From positions 75,351,848 through 75,415,847 of the forward strand of contig CM055097.1 of the NCBI GenBank assembly GCA_029204225.1: a stretch of DNA of 64,000 bases, given 5' to 3'. This DNA is from Diphasiastrum complanatum. Its lineage: Eukaryota > Streptophyta > Lycopodiopsida > Lycopodiales > Lycopodiaceae. The position numbers and the translations under genes are program-made. The notes below the pieces were generated by a model, which ran no database searches, had not been told where the DNA came from, and worked only from the letters and a program-made list of their open reading frames with translations. Shown piece after piece: positions 10,111-19,734 of the stretch; position 1 is the first letter of the stretch; each line of letters begins with the position of its first letter.

Positions 10111-11290
10111 TGGCAAAAACACAAGGGTACTGTCGTGAAAGCGAAACTGTTTCTTTTTCGTTTTCGATTTCGTATTTGCGAACGATTTTGTGTCTTTGAA
10201 TTTTCTTTCGAGCAAAGCTTTACAGGAACGTAGACACGTGACTGCACATCACAGAACACATTTCATTCTAGCAATCAAGACAGACAGCACAAGACAAGGA
10301 GATGCACGAAAATAGAGCGACTGTATTATCAGTTTAATTTTAGAGCGAGATTGTCAGTGTCTCGCTCGTTGGCGGAATGACACTCTGCTCTTTCGCTGTG
10401 TTCTGCTCGTTGGCAGACTTTCATGCACAGCTCTTTTGTTTCTAGTATTTTTCTTTTCTGCTCTACTCGCTACGTCTCTCTCTCTCTTTGTTTCTTACAG
10501 AAATCTTGTATATTCCCTTCTATTTTTATGATCCAGAAAGGATAGTTTATATTTCCACAGTGTGGAGTTTACAAGATGGCTAAACGCATAAATCACAAGA
10601 CTAGTTAACGCTAGTCAACTAATCAGTTACTATCCATCGTTGCCACTCGTTTCACCTGGGCGTGAAGTCTACGACTCCAAGCCCGTTGAGATGCCAGTTG
10701 GCAGCGTGAAAGGTTCCCCTTTGTTTGTTTTCATTTCCTTCGTTTCCTTTCGTTCTTTTCGTTTCTTTCGTAACTTTTCGTTTTGCGTCCCTTTGCGGTT
10801 TGCGGTCTTGGAGGTATGTTTACGATTCACGAATGATTCGCGAATCGTTCGTCCTTCGAGTCAAGGCACGTTGACTTTGGCGAATTGTTCTCGTTCGACC
10901 TTCGCTTCCTGTTCGTGTTGCGGCAAAGTTGCAGGAGTTTACCATTTCTGACAGGTACATGTGGACTCTTTAGTCGCTAAGGGGTTCCGGAGGGATGACA
11001 CTCAGCCCCGTAGTTCGGGATAATAACTCTTAGGTACTAGGATCTAAGAGGGCTTGGTCTATATCCATAGGGAGTGCCACTAAGTGGAGGGCAGGCACCC
11101 TTAGACTTGAGTAGGACCTAAGTACTCCACATGCACAGTGGTAACTATGCATGTGAGAGGTTTGCATGATGTCCCTGGAGGTCAACAAGCGTTGGTCCTC
11201 CAACCTATATGGTGGCCTGTGGGTACAGGATAGTTGGTGGAGATCCAGAGTCATCCTACCATTGTGTTGATCTTTGTCCAAGTTCCTAAT
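10111..11290 (+). repeat. 5' LTR of G1, interrupted by a solo LTR
   Basis: After removal of the 823-bp insert at 10,131-10,953 and one GGTAC copy, the remaining ~350 bp aligns with the 3' LTR at 16,240-16,622. Shared phrases are 'cacaagggtac', 'gatgacactcagccccgtag', 'aggatctaagagggcttggt' and 'ttgtgttgatctttgtccaa'. It ends just before the primer site. The first ~12 bp present in the 3' LTR are not recognisable at the left edge. Confidence 0.85.
10131..10953. mobile_element. Solo LTR nested in the G1 5' LTR
   Basis: The 823-bp insert begins TGTCGTGAAAGCG and ends TTTCTGACA, so it has TG...CA ends and TGTC/GACA inverted termini. It is flanked by a perfect 5-bp duplication GGTAC at 10,126-10,130 and 10,954-10,958. 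The G1 3' LTR reads straight through the same point. No coding frame, primer site or purine tract is present, as expected for an LTR left after recombination between the two LTRs of a full element. It contains CG-rich runs such as 'cgattcacgaatgattcgcg' and TTTCGTTT-like tracts. The parent family is not identified, and nothing else in this window matches it. Confidence 0.85.
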
Positions 11291-11292
11291 GG

Positions 11293-11304
11293 TGGTATCA
11301 GAGC
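11293..11304 (+). promoter_or_regulatory. Primer binding site of G1 (initiator Met tRNA)
   Basis: TGGTATCAGAGC two bases after the 5' LTR matches the standard plant initiator-Met tRNA primer site used to start minus-strand DNA synthesis. Confidence 0.95.
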
Positions 11305-12211
11305 CTTGGATCCTATTGTGGATCGGTGGACTATCATCTTCCTTGTTGTTCCTCCATAGTTCCTTGGAAGGTGGCGCCCCACTTCTAGGAGGAAGTTCTC
11401 TACGTTCTCCCTCTTCCAAGGTCCGTTTTTTGTGTGGATCGGATCGTTGGAATCCTCTAGGATAGGTGCCCCCTTCCTAAGCAATCAATCGAGGATTTTC
11501 CCTCGTTTTTTGGATGAAATCACCATTTTTTCAATTCTACTTGTCTTACCAGTCCCCTCTCTGGTATATTCACTCGTTGGAGGCTTAGATCTTGTTCGAT
11601 TGAGCTGAAAATTTGTGGGCATCCTTTAGACACTAGTTGCTGAGGGATGGAGGTGATTTCATTCCAATAAGATTCTTTAATCCAAAGTCATGGCAGGTTG
11701 AAGCCGAATTTTCTGATTTCTGGACAGATTTGACCACTTGGAGTTGGAGGCTTGCCAATTGCAAATGACTAAAGCTTTTTCAGTGGTTCAAAGCGGGAAT
11801 CCTTCCACAGACTTGTGCGAGTTAGGAGAGACCAATTCCAGCCAAATTAGTTGCCGAAATCTCCGGAGGTGAGCAGTTGAAGTTGATGCAAAGCTGATGA
11901 TTTTTCCAGCAAGGCATATGGATCTACAAAGCATCAAAAGTGAAGTCCGGGATCGTGTTCGAGACGGCCACTTGATTTCCAACTAAGGGAAGCTTTCTCT
12001 CTCTCACTCTTTTATGTGCATGTCATAGAATTTTTCTTGCATGTCAAGTTTTTAAGTCGAAAATCAAGTGCATGTTGTTGCATGCTTGATGCATGTCAGT
12101 GCATGTTGCTAGTAGCTTCTTGCATGTTGTAGCAAATGAATTGTGAAGCGTGTTTTGCTTCTTCAAAGGAACTGTCATGTCTAGTTATCGTGCATGCTTA
12201 ATTTTGTAGAC
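11305..12211 (+). other. Untranslated leader of G1
   Basis: About 900 bp between primer site and gag with no significant frame. It includes a stretch of repeated 'gcatgt' words around 12,015-12,130 (gcatgtcatag, gcatgtcaag, gcatgttgttgcatgc, gcatgtcagtgcatgttg). Nothing else is recognised. Confidence 0.6.
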
Positions 12212-12806
12212 ATGAGTCCTACTCCCGTAGATGAACTTGAAGATATAGTCATGTCTAACTTACCCACAGAAGTTGTCCTATAGAAAAGAGCCGGTCAGTC
12301 CCTCTTTTACCGCCTACTCAAGAACCTTCCCAAGATCCCTCGATGCATGATGAGAGGTAGGATGTGGAAATGAATGAGGGGGAAGAAAATGAACAAATAT
12401 GATTGAGTCTTTTTGAGTTTAGGTAGTGGGTAGTAGAAACATATGATCATCTTAAGAAATTAGAAGAGTCTGTTGAGGAACAAGCCAACACTCAACAGGA
12501 AACTAATGAGAGGCTTTCTAGACTTGAAAGACTAGTGATAGTGTTCAAAGTCTTAGTGCTTTGAAACAAGCTGTTTTGGCGCAGTATCGAGTGAATCCTG
12601 CCATCCACGGTAGTAGTCCTCCTGTCCCACCATCACCCCATAAGGTAGTACCTAAGGATTTGCGCCTTCCCACCTTTGGTGGAGAAGAAAAAGACCGTAA
12701 CCAAGATTCGTTTGTTGCCTTTGTCGTTAAGCATGATGATGCTTTTCGATTAAAAAGGACCCCCGATGAGGATCGGCCTTTAGAGGCTAGCATCTCCCTC
12801 ACTTGT
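12212..12806 (+). pseudogene. G1 gag remnant
   Basis: Gag would form the virus-like particle. A start at 12,212 reads MSPTPVDELEDIVMSNLPTE, then hits stops. A helical, coiled-coil-like stretch follows in other frames (LEESVEEQANTQQETNERLS). From 12,561 the frame gives LRLPTFGGEEKDRNQDSFVA and FRLKRTPDEDRPLEASISL, typical wording of the plant chromovirus capsid start. It then stops at TGA. The rest of capsid and the zinc knuckle are missing: the sequence jumps within ~40 bp to the end of the protease. An internal deletion is therefore likely. Confidence 0.75.
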
Positions 12807-12816
12807 TGATGGTCAG

Positions 12817-13080
12817 CGTAAGGATGTTTATGATACTTTCGTTCCACAAATTCCCATACAAATCCAGGACCACCAAGACACTTTAGACTTTCAAGTGATG
12901 AGCTTGGCCTTCGCAGATGTTATACTTGGTCGTGAGTGGTTGTTCATGTTAGAAACTAATAGTGGTCTTGTTCGCAGTTATGTTGATAACACTTTGGAGT
13001 TTGTTCATCGAGGTCAGAGAGGCAAGTTGGTTGGAAATGCAAGTGCATCAGCTTCGCCAATTGTCTTTCTGTGCAGTTGA
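12817..13080 (+). pseudogene. G1 protease C-terminal remnant
   Basis: The frame from 12,895 reads MSLAFADVILGREWLFMLET, matching the 'DVILGxxWL' signature that ends retroviral-type aspartic proteases of Ty3/gypsy, followed by ...EFVHRGQRGKLVGNASA. The catalytic DTG/DSG part is absent because of the gag-protease deletion. It is continuous in orientation with the reverse transcriptase that follows. Confidence 0.7.
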
Positions 13081-14487
13081 AGCGGTTAGTGCGGAAACGA
13101 AAAGTTGAAAAGGTATTTCTTTGTTTCCTTACTTCTGAAAGTTTTTCAAGTACTTCAAGTTTATCTTCTCCATATCCAAAGAAATGTGTTTCCTCTGTTG
13201 AGAGAAGTGAGAGAGATGTGAGTTTGCAAACTATTTTAAATGATTTTAAAGACGTCTTTCCGAGTGATTTACCTTCTAGGTTACCCCCGAGAAGAGAGGT
13301 AGATCACCCTATAGAGCTTGTACCCGGGACTAAGTCTATTAGTAAGCCTCCTTATAGGCTAAGCCACTCGGAACACCTAGAGGTAGAGCGGCAACTGCAA
13401 GAGTATTTAGCTAAAGGGTTTATACGCCCCAGTAAATCACCATGGGCCGCACCCATTTTGTTGGTTAAGAAAAAAGATGGGTCTATGCGTATGTGAATAG
13501 ACTATGGGGCTTTAAATAAAGTCACTATTAAGGATAAGTATCTGTTGCCCCGGATAGATGAGATCTTTGATCAAATCAAAGGGGCAAGGTATTTTACTAA
13601 GATAGATCTTAGGTCTGGATATCATCAGGTACGTAATAAAGAAGATGACATTCCATTGACGTCTTTTCGGCCACGGAATGGTCATTATGAGTTTTTGGTT
13701 CCCCCCTTTGGATTAACCAATGGCCCAGCAACATTTATGAGGTTAATGAACAATGTGTTCAGACATCTCTTGGGCAAGTTTGTGTTAATCTACCTTGATG
13801 ATATCCTGGTCTGTAGTAGTACTAAAGAAGAACACTTTGATCATTTGCGTCGTGTTCCAGGTACTGAGAGAGAATTCCTTGTATGCGAAGGAATCAAAAT
13901 GTGAATTCTTCAAGGAAGAGATTCACTACCTCGGACATGTTATCTCCGCTGAGGGGATCAGGATGGATCTTGAGAAGGTAGCCGCAAGTATGCGATGGCC
14001 AGTACCAACTCCGATGGAAGAGCTGCAGATCTTCCTCAGATTGGCTGGATATTACAGGAGGTTTATCCATCAATATGCTCGCTTGACTGCTCATTTGACG
14101 GATCAACTCAAAGGTAAGGGCAAGTACTTTAGAAGTGAGGCATTTGCAATAGAAACTGATGCCAGTAATCAGGCAGTTGGTGGTATTCTCACTCAACACG
14201 ACCGTCCGGTCGCGTTTGAAAGTAAGAAACTGGATAAACACCAGTTGAATTATTCCACTTATGAGTTGTTTGCGATAGTCTATGCTCTTAAAAAATGGAG
14301 GCATTACCTCTATGGAGCTAAGGTTGAGATCGTGTTTAATCAAGAAAGTATCAAGTGGCTTTCCTCCCAAAGCGACTTGACAGGAAGAAAAGCTCGTTGG
14401 GCCGAACTTCTCGAGTTTGACTACCAACAAAGGTACAGGAAAGGGTGCTATAATGTGGTAGCAGATGCCATGAGTCGAATGCAATGA
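13071..14487 (+). pseudogene. G1 reverse transcriptase and RNase H, broken
   Basis: This region copies element RNA into DNA and degrades the template. The first part (13,071-13,496) has LPPRREVDHPIELVPGTKSI and APILLVKKKDGSMRM, then a TGA. The second (13,545-13,904) has [30 protein letters not shown] and the active-site [10 protein letters not shown] frameshift near 13,860 moves to a third frame (to 14,487) with HYLGHVISAEGIRMDLEKV, RNase [33 protein letters not shown] and NVVADAMSRM. The RNase H motif usually TDHxSLK reads FNQESIK, so one conserved Asp is lost. At least one stop and one frameshift make it inactive. Confidence 0.92.
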
Positions 14488-14669
14488 TAAGCGCGCTAAG
14501 TGTTACGATATTCACGAGTGAATTCTTGGAATCACTCAGAGGAAAGTGTGTTAGTGATTCTCACTACGCACTTGTGGCAGGCTATTGATCAATGGAATTC
14601 CACAGCCACACCAGGGCCATCAGAGAATGTTGCGGGGCCATTAGAAGATGTTGCAGTTGCGTCGGAACG

Positions 14670-14889
14670 CGCCGCCTGAAGAAGTTGTGGAAAGATCCGA
14701 AGTGGATGTGCCATCAACACAGATGCTCGATGGAAGAATTTCTCCATTGAGGACGGGTTCCTCCTGTGTACCCAAGGACGCCGCCTGAAGAAGTTGCGGA
14801 AAGATCCGAAGTGGATGTGCCATCAACAGGTGTTGCGGATGAAGAATTTCTCCATTGAGGACGGGTACCTCCTTTATAAAGGAAGGGTA
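14670..14889 (+). repeat. ~110-bp tandem duplication between G1 RNase H and integrase
   Basis: Units 14,670-14,779 and 14,780-14,889 share 'ccgcctgaagaagttg', 'gaaagatccgaagtggatgt' and 'atttctccattgaggacggg'. The second unit continues in frame into the integrase, so the first looks like the extra copy. Confidence 0.85.
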
Positions 14890-15640
14890 TGTGTACCCAA
14901 GGACGATGACTTCAGGTGCCAAATTCTTGTGGAAAGTCACGACAGTCCCAGTGCAGGGCATCCCAGGATAAAGAGGACTTATGCTCTTGCAAAGAATAAG
15001 TTTTATTAGCCTAGTGTGCAGAAAGATGTACAGGAGTACGTGCTAAGGTGCACCACATGCCAGGCCATAAAGGCTGAACATCTCAAGGTAGGAGGGCTCT
15101 TCCAGTCACTAGAGATACCTGGTGGACCATGGTAGATGGGAGAGTATCATCAGCATGGATTTTATAGTGGGGTGGCCAAGGACGAGTAAAGGCCATGACT
15201 CGATTTGGGTAGTTGTAGACCAATTGACCAAGATGGTGCAGTTTGTTCCGACCAAGAAAAATGTTACAGCTCCAGAAGTTGCCAGGCTTTTTGTTGAAAA
15301 TATTTATAAGCTATATGGGCTTCCCGCCAATATAGTCAGTGATCGAGATTCGAAATTTACAACTAACTTTTGGAGGGCGCTGTTCAAAAAGTTGGACACT
15401 AAGTTGTCTATGAGCTCCACTGATCATCCCGAAATGGATGGTCAGACGGAAAGAGACAATCAGGTTCTTGAGGATATGCTACGACATATGTTAGTAAGAA
15501 GCAAACCAATTGGGAAGAGTATCTTCCGCATTTGGAATTTGCTTCTAACAGTACTAAACACTCTATTACAGGGTACAGCCCATTCATGTTAATGTATGGA
15601 TCTCAACCCAGAGCCCCCATGGCCATAGGGCTTAGGAAAG
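14790..15640 (+). pseudogene. G1 integrase, broken
   Basis: Integrase inserts the cDNA into the genome. The zinc-binding HHCC part reads SHDSPSAGHPRIKRTYALAK, a TAG, then VLRCTTCQAIKAEHLK. The catalytic core from 15,122 has ISMDFIVGWPRTSKGHDSIW (first Asp), IVSDRDSKFT (second Asp) and MDGQTERDNQVLEDMLR (Glu). After ...LRHMLVRSKPIGKSIF the frame is shifted; the usual 'STGYSPFMLMYG' region is visible near 15,565-15,600 in another frame ('acagggtacagcccattcat'). All three catalytic residues survive, but the frame does not. Confidence 0.9.
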
Positions 15641-15644
15641 AAAA

Positions 15645-16239
15645 AGTATAGAGTGTTAGAGAGTTTCTTGAGGATATGGAAACCATGATCAAGATAGCTA
15701 AAGAATAATGTGAAGCAAGCGCAAGTGCGAGTTTAGCATTATGCGGATAAGACCCGCAGGGATGTTACCTTCCAAGAAGGTGATCGGGTGTGTCTGAAAG
15801 TTCTTGAAGACTCTACCACTCTAAGGACAGGTAAGTGCCCTCAGTTGTCCCCGAGGTATTGTTGTCCATTCACAATACTCAAGAGTATTGGAAGTTCTAC
15901 TTACCAGCTGGCTTTGCCAAAATCCGAAAAAGTACATCCGGTCTTTCATGTCAGTCGACTGAAGCGGGTGATGCGAGGAGGAGACAATATTGTCTCAGAA
16001 CAAACCCTAATAGACTTTGAGGAACCTAAATCCTCGCCACACAAACCAGAGGAAATGTTGAATATCCGAAACTGCAAAACTCGTCATGCGATCTTTCGAG
16101 AAGTTTTAGTCAAGTGGAAGGATGGGTTTCAAGAAGAGTCAACTTGGGTGTGTGTAAGCAAGCTTCGCAACAGGTATCTTGATTTCATCCTTGAAGATTT
16201 TGCTTTTGAGGACGAAAGCTCCTTTCAGGGGGGAGGAGT
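15645..16239 (+). pseudogene. G1 integrase C-terminus with chromodomain
   Basis: The frame from 15,788 gives CLKVLEDSTTLRTGKCPQLS, PRYCCPFTILKSIGSSTYQL and KVHPVFHVSRLKRV, the GPF/Y-type integrase tail (GPF here CPF). It is followed by NIRNCKTRHAIFREVLVKWK and ESTWVCVSKLRNRYLDFI, which fits a chromodomain (hydrophobic strand, VLVKWK, acidic residues before TW). Chromodomains of this group are thought to steer integration to marked chromatin. Part between 15,640 and 15,788 has stops. An 11-bp purine tract (aggggggagga, 16,227-16,237) directly follows the coding end. Confidence 0.85.
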
Positions 16240-16622
16240 TGTTATGGCCATTGGCAAACACAAGGGTACGTGGACTCGTTAGTCCCTAAGGGATTCGGGC
16301 GGGGTGACACTCAGCCCCGTAGTTTGGGATAATAACTCTTAGGTACTAGGATCTAAGAGGGCTTGGTCTATATCCATAGGGAGTGCTAAGTGGAGGGCAC
16401 CCTTAGTAACTAAGGGTGGGTCCCTAGACTTGAGTAGGACCTAAGTACTCCACATCCACAGTGGTAACTGTGCATGTGAGAGGTGTGCATGATCTCCTTG
16501 GAGGTCAAACGCTGGTCCCCCAAGCTATATGGTGGCCTGTGGGTGGAGAGCCAAGTACAGGATAGTGGGTGGAGATCCAGAGTCATCCTACCATTGTGTT
16601 GATCTTTGTCCAAGTTCCTAAT
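16240..16622 (+). repeat. 3' LTR of G1
   Basis: It starts TGTTATGGCC right after the purine tract and ends near 'caagttcctaat'. It lacks the solo LTR present in the 5' copy, and carries a ~20-bp stretch near 16,410 ('aactaagggtgggtccct') absent from the 5' LTR. Host array sequence resumes at 'gtcgtttaatga'. Confidence 0.85.
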
Positions 16623-17240
16623 AGTCGTTTAATGATTAGGAAATGTCCAATTATCAGGAAATGTCCAGTGGAAAGTTTGAAATGAGGAGATCAGCAAATA
16701 CGTCTTAGGTGTGTTTAGATCAACATTGCATGGTCAGTATTTGATAGGAATTTATCGTATTCAATCCATGATGATCCGTTGATCTATTATAAATTTTGAT
16801 GATGATTTTTTTAATTTACATGCAGGTTAAATAACAGTGTGAGACCCTTGTTTTTTGTTTCACTGTTCTCTGTTCTGCATGCAAGTAGAACTAAAGGTTG
16901 AATTTCTGTAGCTTTGGAGAGCTGGGAAAAGGTTCAAGCCACATGAGTCAGAAATTGGCCATTTGTTCTGCATGCAAGCAGAACTAAAGGTTAAATTTCT
17001 GAGGCTTCCAAGAAGAATTTAGAAAAGGTCAAGCCACATGAGTCAGAAATTGACCATAAAATCTTTGGTGGCAAGTATGAAGTGAGAATAATAAACATTT
17101 TTTAGGTGCTTTGATCATCATTGCATAGTCTGAAAAGTGTCAGATGAAATCTAAAAAGGATGTCTAATATGATTTCAAATTTTGAGGATAGTTTTGTAGT
17201 TCCACTTGGAAGGTTGAAATCACTAGTCTATTAGTTCATT
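16623..17240. repeat. Host tandem array resumed after G1
   Basis: Continuation of the ~310-350 bp units: 'aggaaatgtccagtggaaag' near 16,655, 'ctgttctctgttctgcatgc' near 16,865 and a second short 'ttctgcatgcaagcagaact' near 16,965. Non-coding. Confidence 0.7.
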
Positions 17241-17319
17241 CAATTCAATGTAGCAGTCTAGACTTTTTGCTCTGTTGCACGGCATAAGCCATTCTGATGT
17301 GCAAAAAGCTGACATGGCT

Positions 17320-19400
17320 CTTCTTGGTGAGTTTGACTGTAAACATGCCTTCTGTTTATAATATGTTATGTAATAGCTTTCTTTTGGGGTCATTTCAAAT
17401 AATCCAATGATTGAAGATATGTACGTACGGCGAAGTTTATCGTTGTCTTTCAAATCATCTTGTTTTGGATATTTTAGTACCAGATGATATCGGAACTTGA
17501 GAAGTGAAGAGATGGTCCATGTGCTTCTAATTTGCTATACATGAAAGCTTGGACAGGGTGCAACACCAGAGTATGGAAAATAAGCTGATTCAAATATATG
17601 CATATATATTTTGTAATTATCTCCCCAGAGGATGGTGCATTTGTTAACATTTCTAATTTGTTGCATTTGATCCTGTGTTAACATTTACTTTTTGATCCTT
17701 TGTTAACACATCGATCTTTGATCATTTGCTGACTTTGAAGTTACATAAGATTCTGGCACAGATGTGCTATGAAGTTATGATTCTGACCCAAATGATGAAG
17801 CATTAGCGTTTCTGTTTATGTGAAATGCTGCTGATAGGTCAGTTGTTGATGTGGTTTTGTGCACAACCTGGACATGGTACTGTGTACTATTGAGGACTTT
17901 AGCATGCTACATGGTACTGTGTAATATTGATCTTTTAGCATGGTACTGTGTATTATTGATCTTTTATATGAATCTCTCAGTGGTAAATAGTTCATTGTTG
18001 AATATATTTCACATATTAGAATAAGAAATCACTGTGTCTTGTTAGATGCTGTTTCTTGGCCACTTCTCTGCAGATCTGGAGGCTGCAAGATCACTTGGTG
18101 GTGTCGGAATGCTCGAATTCTTCCTTATAGGTTGCTTATTTTTCAGTAGTTTTGGCTGCCGTGGGCACACAGGTTATGATGAAAGCTTTGTGTCTGTGGT
18201 GCTTAGGGTCGGTCATCCAGTGGAAGTTTGCGCAGAATTGCGTCCTACCACATTCAAGACTATGATGTAGTGAGTTGATGGATCGAACCATATATGAACT
18301 CGGAGATTTTACTGAACTTGTCAGTGCACTCGCTTAGAATACAAGAAGAAATAGAAAAAAAGAGATTGACAGGGAGGCTTTTATCCTTGCTGTATTTGGG
18401 TAAATTTTTCCGGAAATTCGGTGGAGGAGTTTATCATTTCGCTATGCATGCAGTCCTGCATTTGACATTAAGTCATTCTGCTGAGTTGCAAATGTCTAAT
18501 GAGCTAAGAACAACATTATCCTGCTATCTTCTTATTTATGTTGGAATACATTTGCGGTGTAACAATCAACTAAAAACTGACTTTCTTTCTCGGCCATCTC
18601 AAGAATAGCTGCAGTGCAGGTGCTCAGTCTTCCTGGCAGCAGACAGCTGCATCTTATTACTGGTCAGCTAGCTACTTACACCTGACAGCTCTTCCTTACC
18701 TACTTGCTTCTACACTTCAGAATATTTGGTCACTGCCTCGACCTCTTTCTTTGGCTTGTTGACCGGCATTTTTGATACCAGATTTGCTAATTTCGTTCTC
18801 TGCTGCATTGACACACTCATTGGCTGGCAACTGGTAACCTTTTTTAAATACCAAAGCTACGATTCATCAGCTTGTTTTCCGGTGTCTGTGTCAGTAGTCT
18901 TTGATAAGTAATTAAGTCTTCATCTGTTGGTTTACAGTCAGTAAAGGGCCTATTACAACGTTGACGGCATGGCTAGGCTACATTCTATTGACTCAGAATC
19001 AAAGTACATACTGTTATCATAGCTTGCCACAAGGAAGGATTGATGAGTCTTAGTGAAGGGGTATTTTTGGCTTTCAGTGGGCGCTGCTGAATATTGGTGA
19101 TTTTTGTTTAGGTGGTATGCACAACTACTTGCTGAAAGATTCGTCAAAATCTTTGTGAGGCAAAATGTAATATGTTTGACAAGCACGTTTAGGCTGTTCA
19201 TATATAAGAATTACCACTGGCTGTCTAATCGCGGTGCTTGTGCTGGCCGAAGTGATTATTTTGAGATCTTCGAGCCTAGTATATAACAGTCTTTTGCTGC
19301 TACACGGCGAATATTATGCTATGTCGTGCATTTATTGACACCTTCCCATTATGGAGCTCATCTGTTGATCTATTTAACTTTTGAGAAATGTTTTTTTAAT
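17320..19400. repeat. Duplicated host segment, member a
   Basis: Collinear with 19,735-22,350. Matching landmarks: 'tagtaccagat' near 17,480/19,840; 'tctgcagat' then 'ggaggctgca' near 18,070/20,395; 'ttcgctatgcatgcagtcc' near 18,435/20,765; 'ctgcagtgcaggtgctc' near 18,610/20,955; 'agtaaagggcctattacaa' near 18,940/21,980; 'aagaattaccactggctgtc' near 19,207/22,205. Short frames inside (for example 18,046-18,270 and 18,294-18,608) are not preserved between members, so I do not call genes. The segment 19,380-19,560 is another ~310-bp type unit. Confidence 0.75.
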
Positions 19401-19734
19401 CACAAGTAAGTTAATTAAATAGTGTGAGAGCCTTGTTGTTTGTTTCACTGTTCGCTGTTCTGCATGCAAGCGGAACTAAAGCTTTAATTTCTGTAGCTTC
19501 AAAGGAGAATTGGGAAAATGTTAAGCCACATGAGTCAGAAATTGGCCATGAAATCCCCAGTTGCATGCATGAAGTTGGAAACGCAAATACATCTTGGATG
19601 AATGATGCATCGAAGATTGTATGCCCCCTTCTTAATGTAGGTTTGTACTGTAGACATAGCATAGTCTGGGCAGGCTAGACTTTTTGCTCTTTTGCATAGC
19701 CGTAAGACCATTCTGATGTGCAAAAAGTTGGGCG

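Larger units (their letters stand above)
10111..16622 (+). mobile_element. Decayed Ty3/gypsy chromovirus G1
   Basis: The element has a 5' LTR, an initiator-Met primer site, gag remnant, protease remnant, reverse transcriptase, RNase H, integrase, chromodomain, purine tract and 3' LTR, all on the plus strand. Order RT-RH-IN and the C-terminal chromodomain place it in the chromovirus group of Ty3/gypsy; I do not assign a lineage. It interrupts the ~310-bp host array: the host unit stops at 'tctgcatgcaaagcgg' on the left and resumes at 'gtcgtttaatga' on the right, with about 75 bp of the unit missing and no clean target duplication. Many stops, frameshifts and deletions make it inactive. Confidence 0.9.

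Noticed and set aside
10131-10953. Possibility that these 823 bp are a normal part of the G1 LTR, deleted from the 3' copy
   Set aside because: The GGTAC duplication, TG...CA ends and inverted TGTC/GACA termini fit an insertion far better.
13894-14484. 196-codon minus-strand frame
   Set aside because: It is antisense to the G1 RNase H region, which has recognisable motifs on the plus strand.
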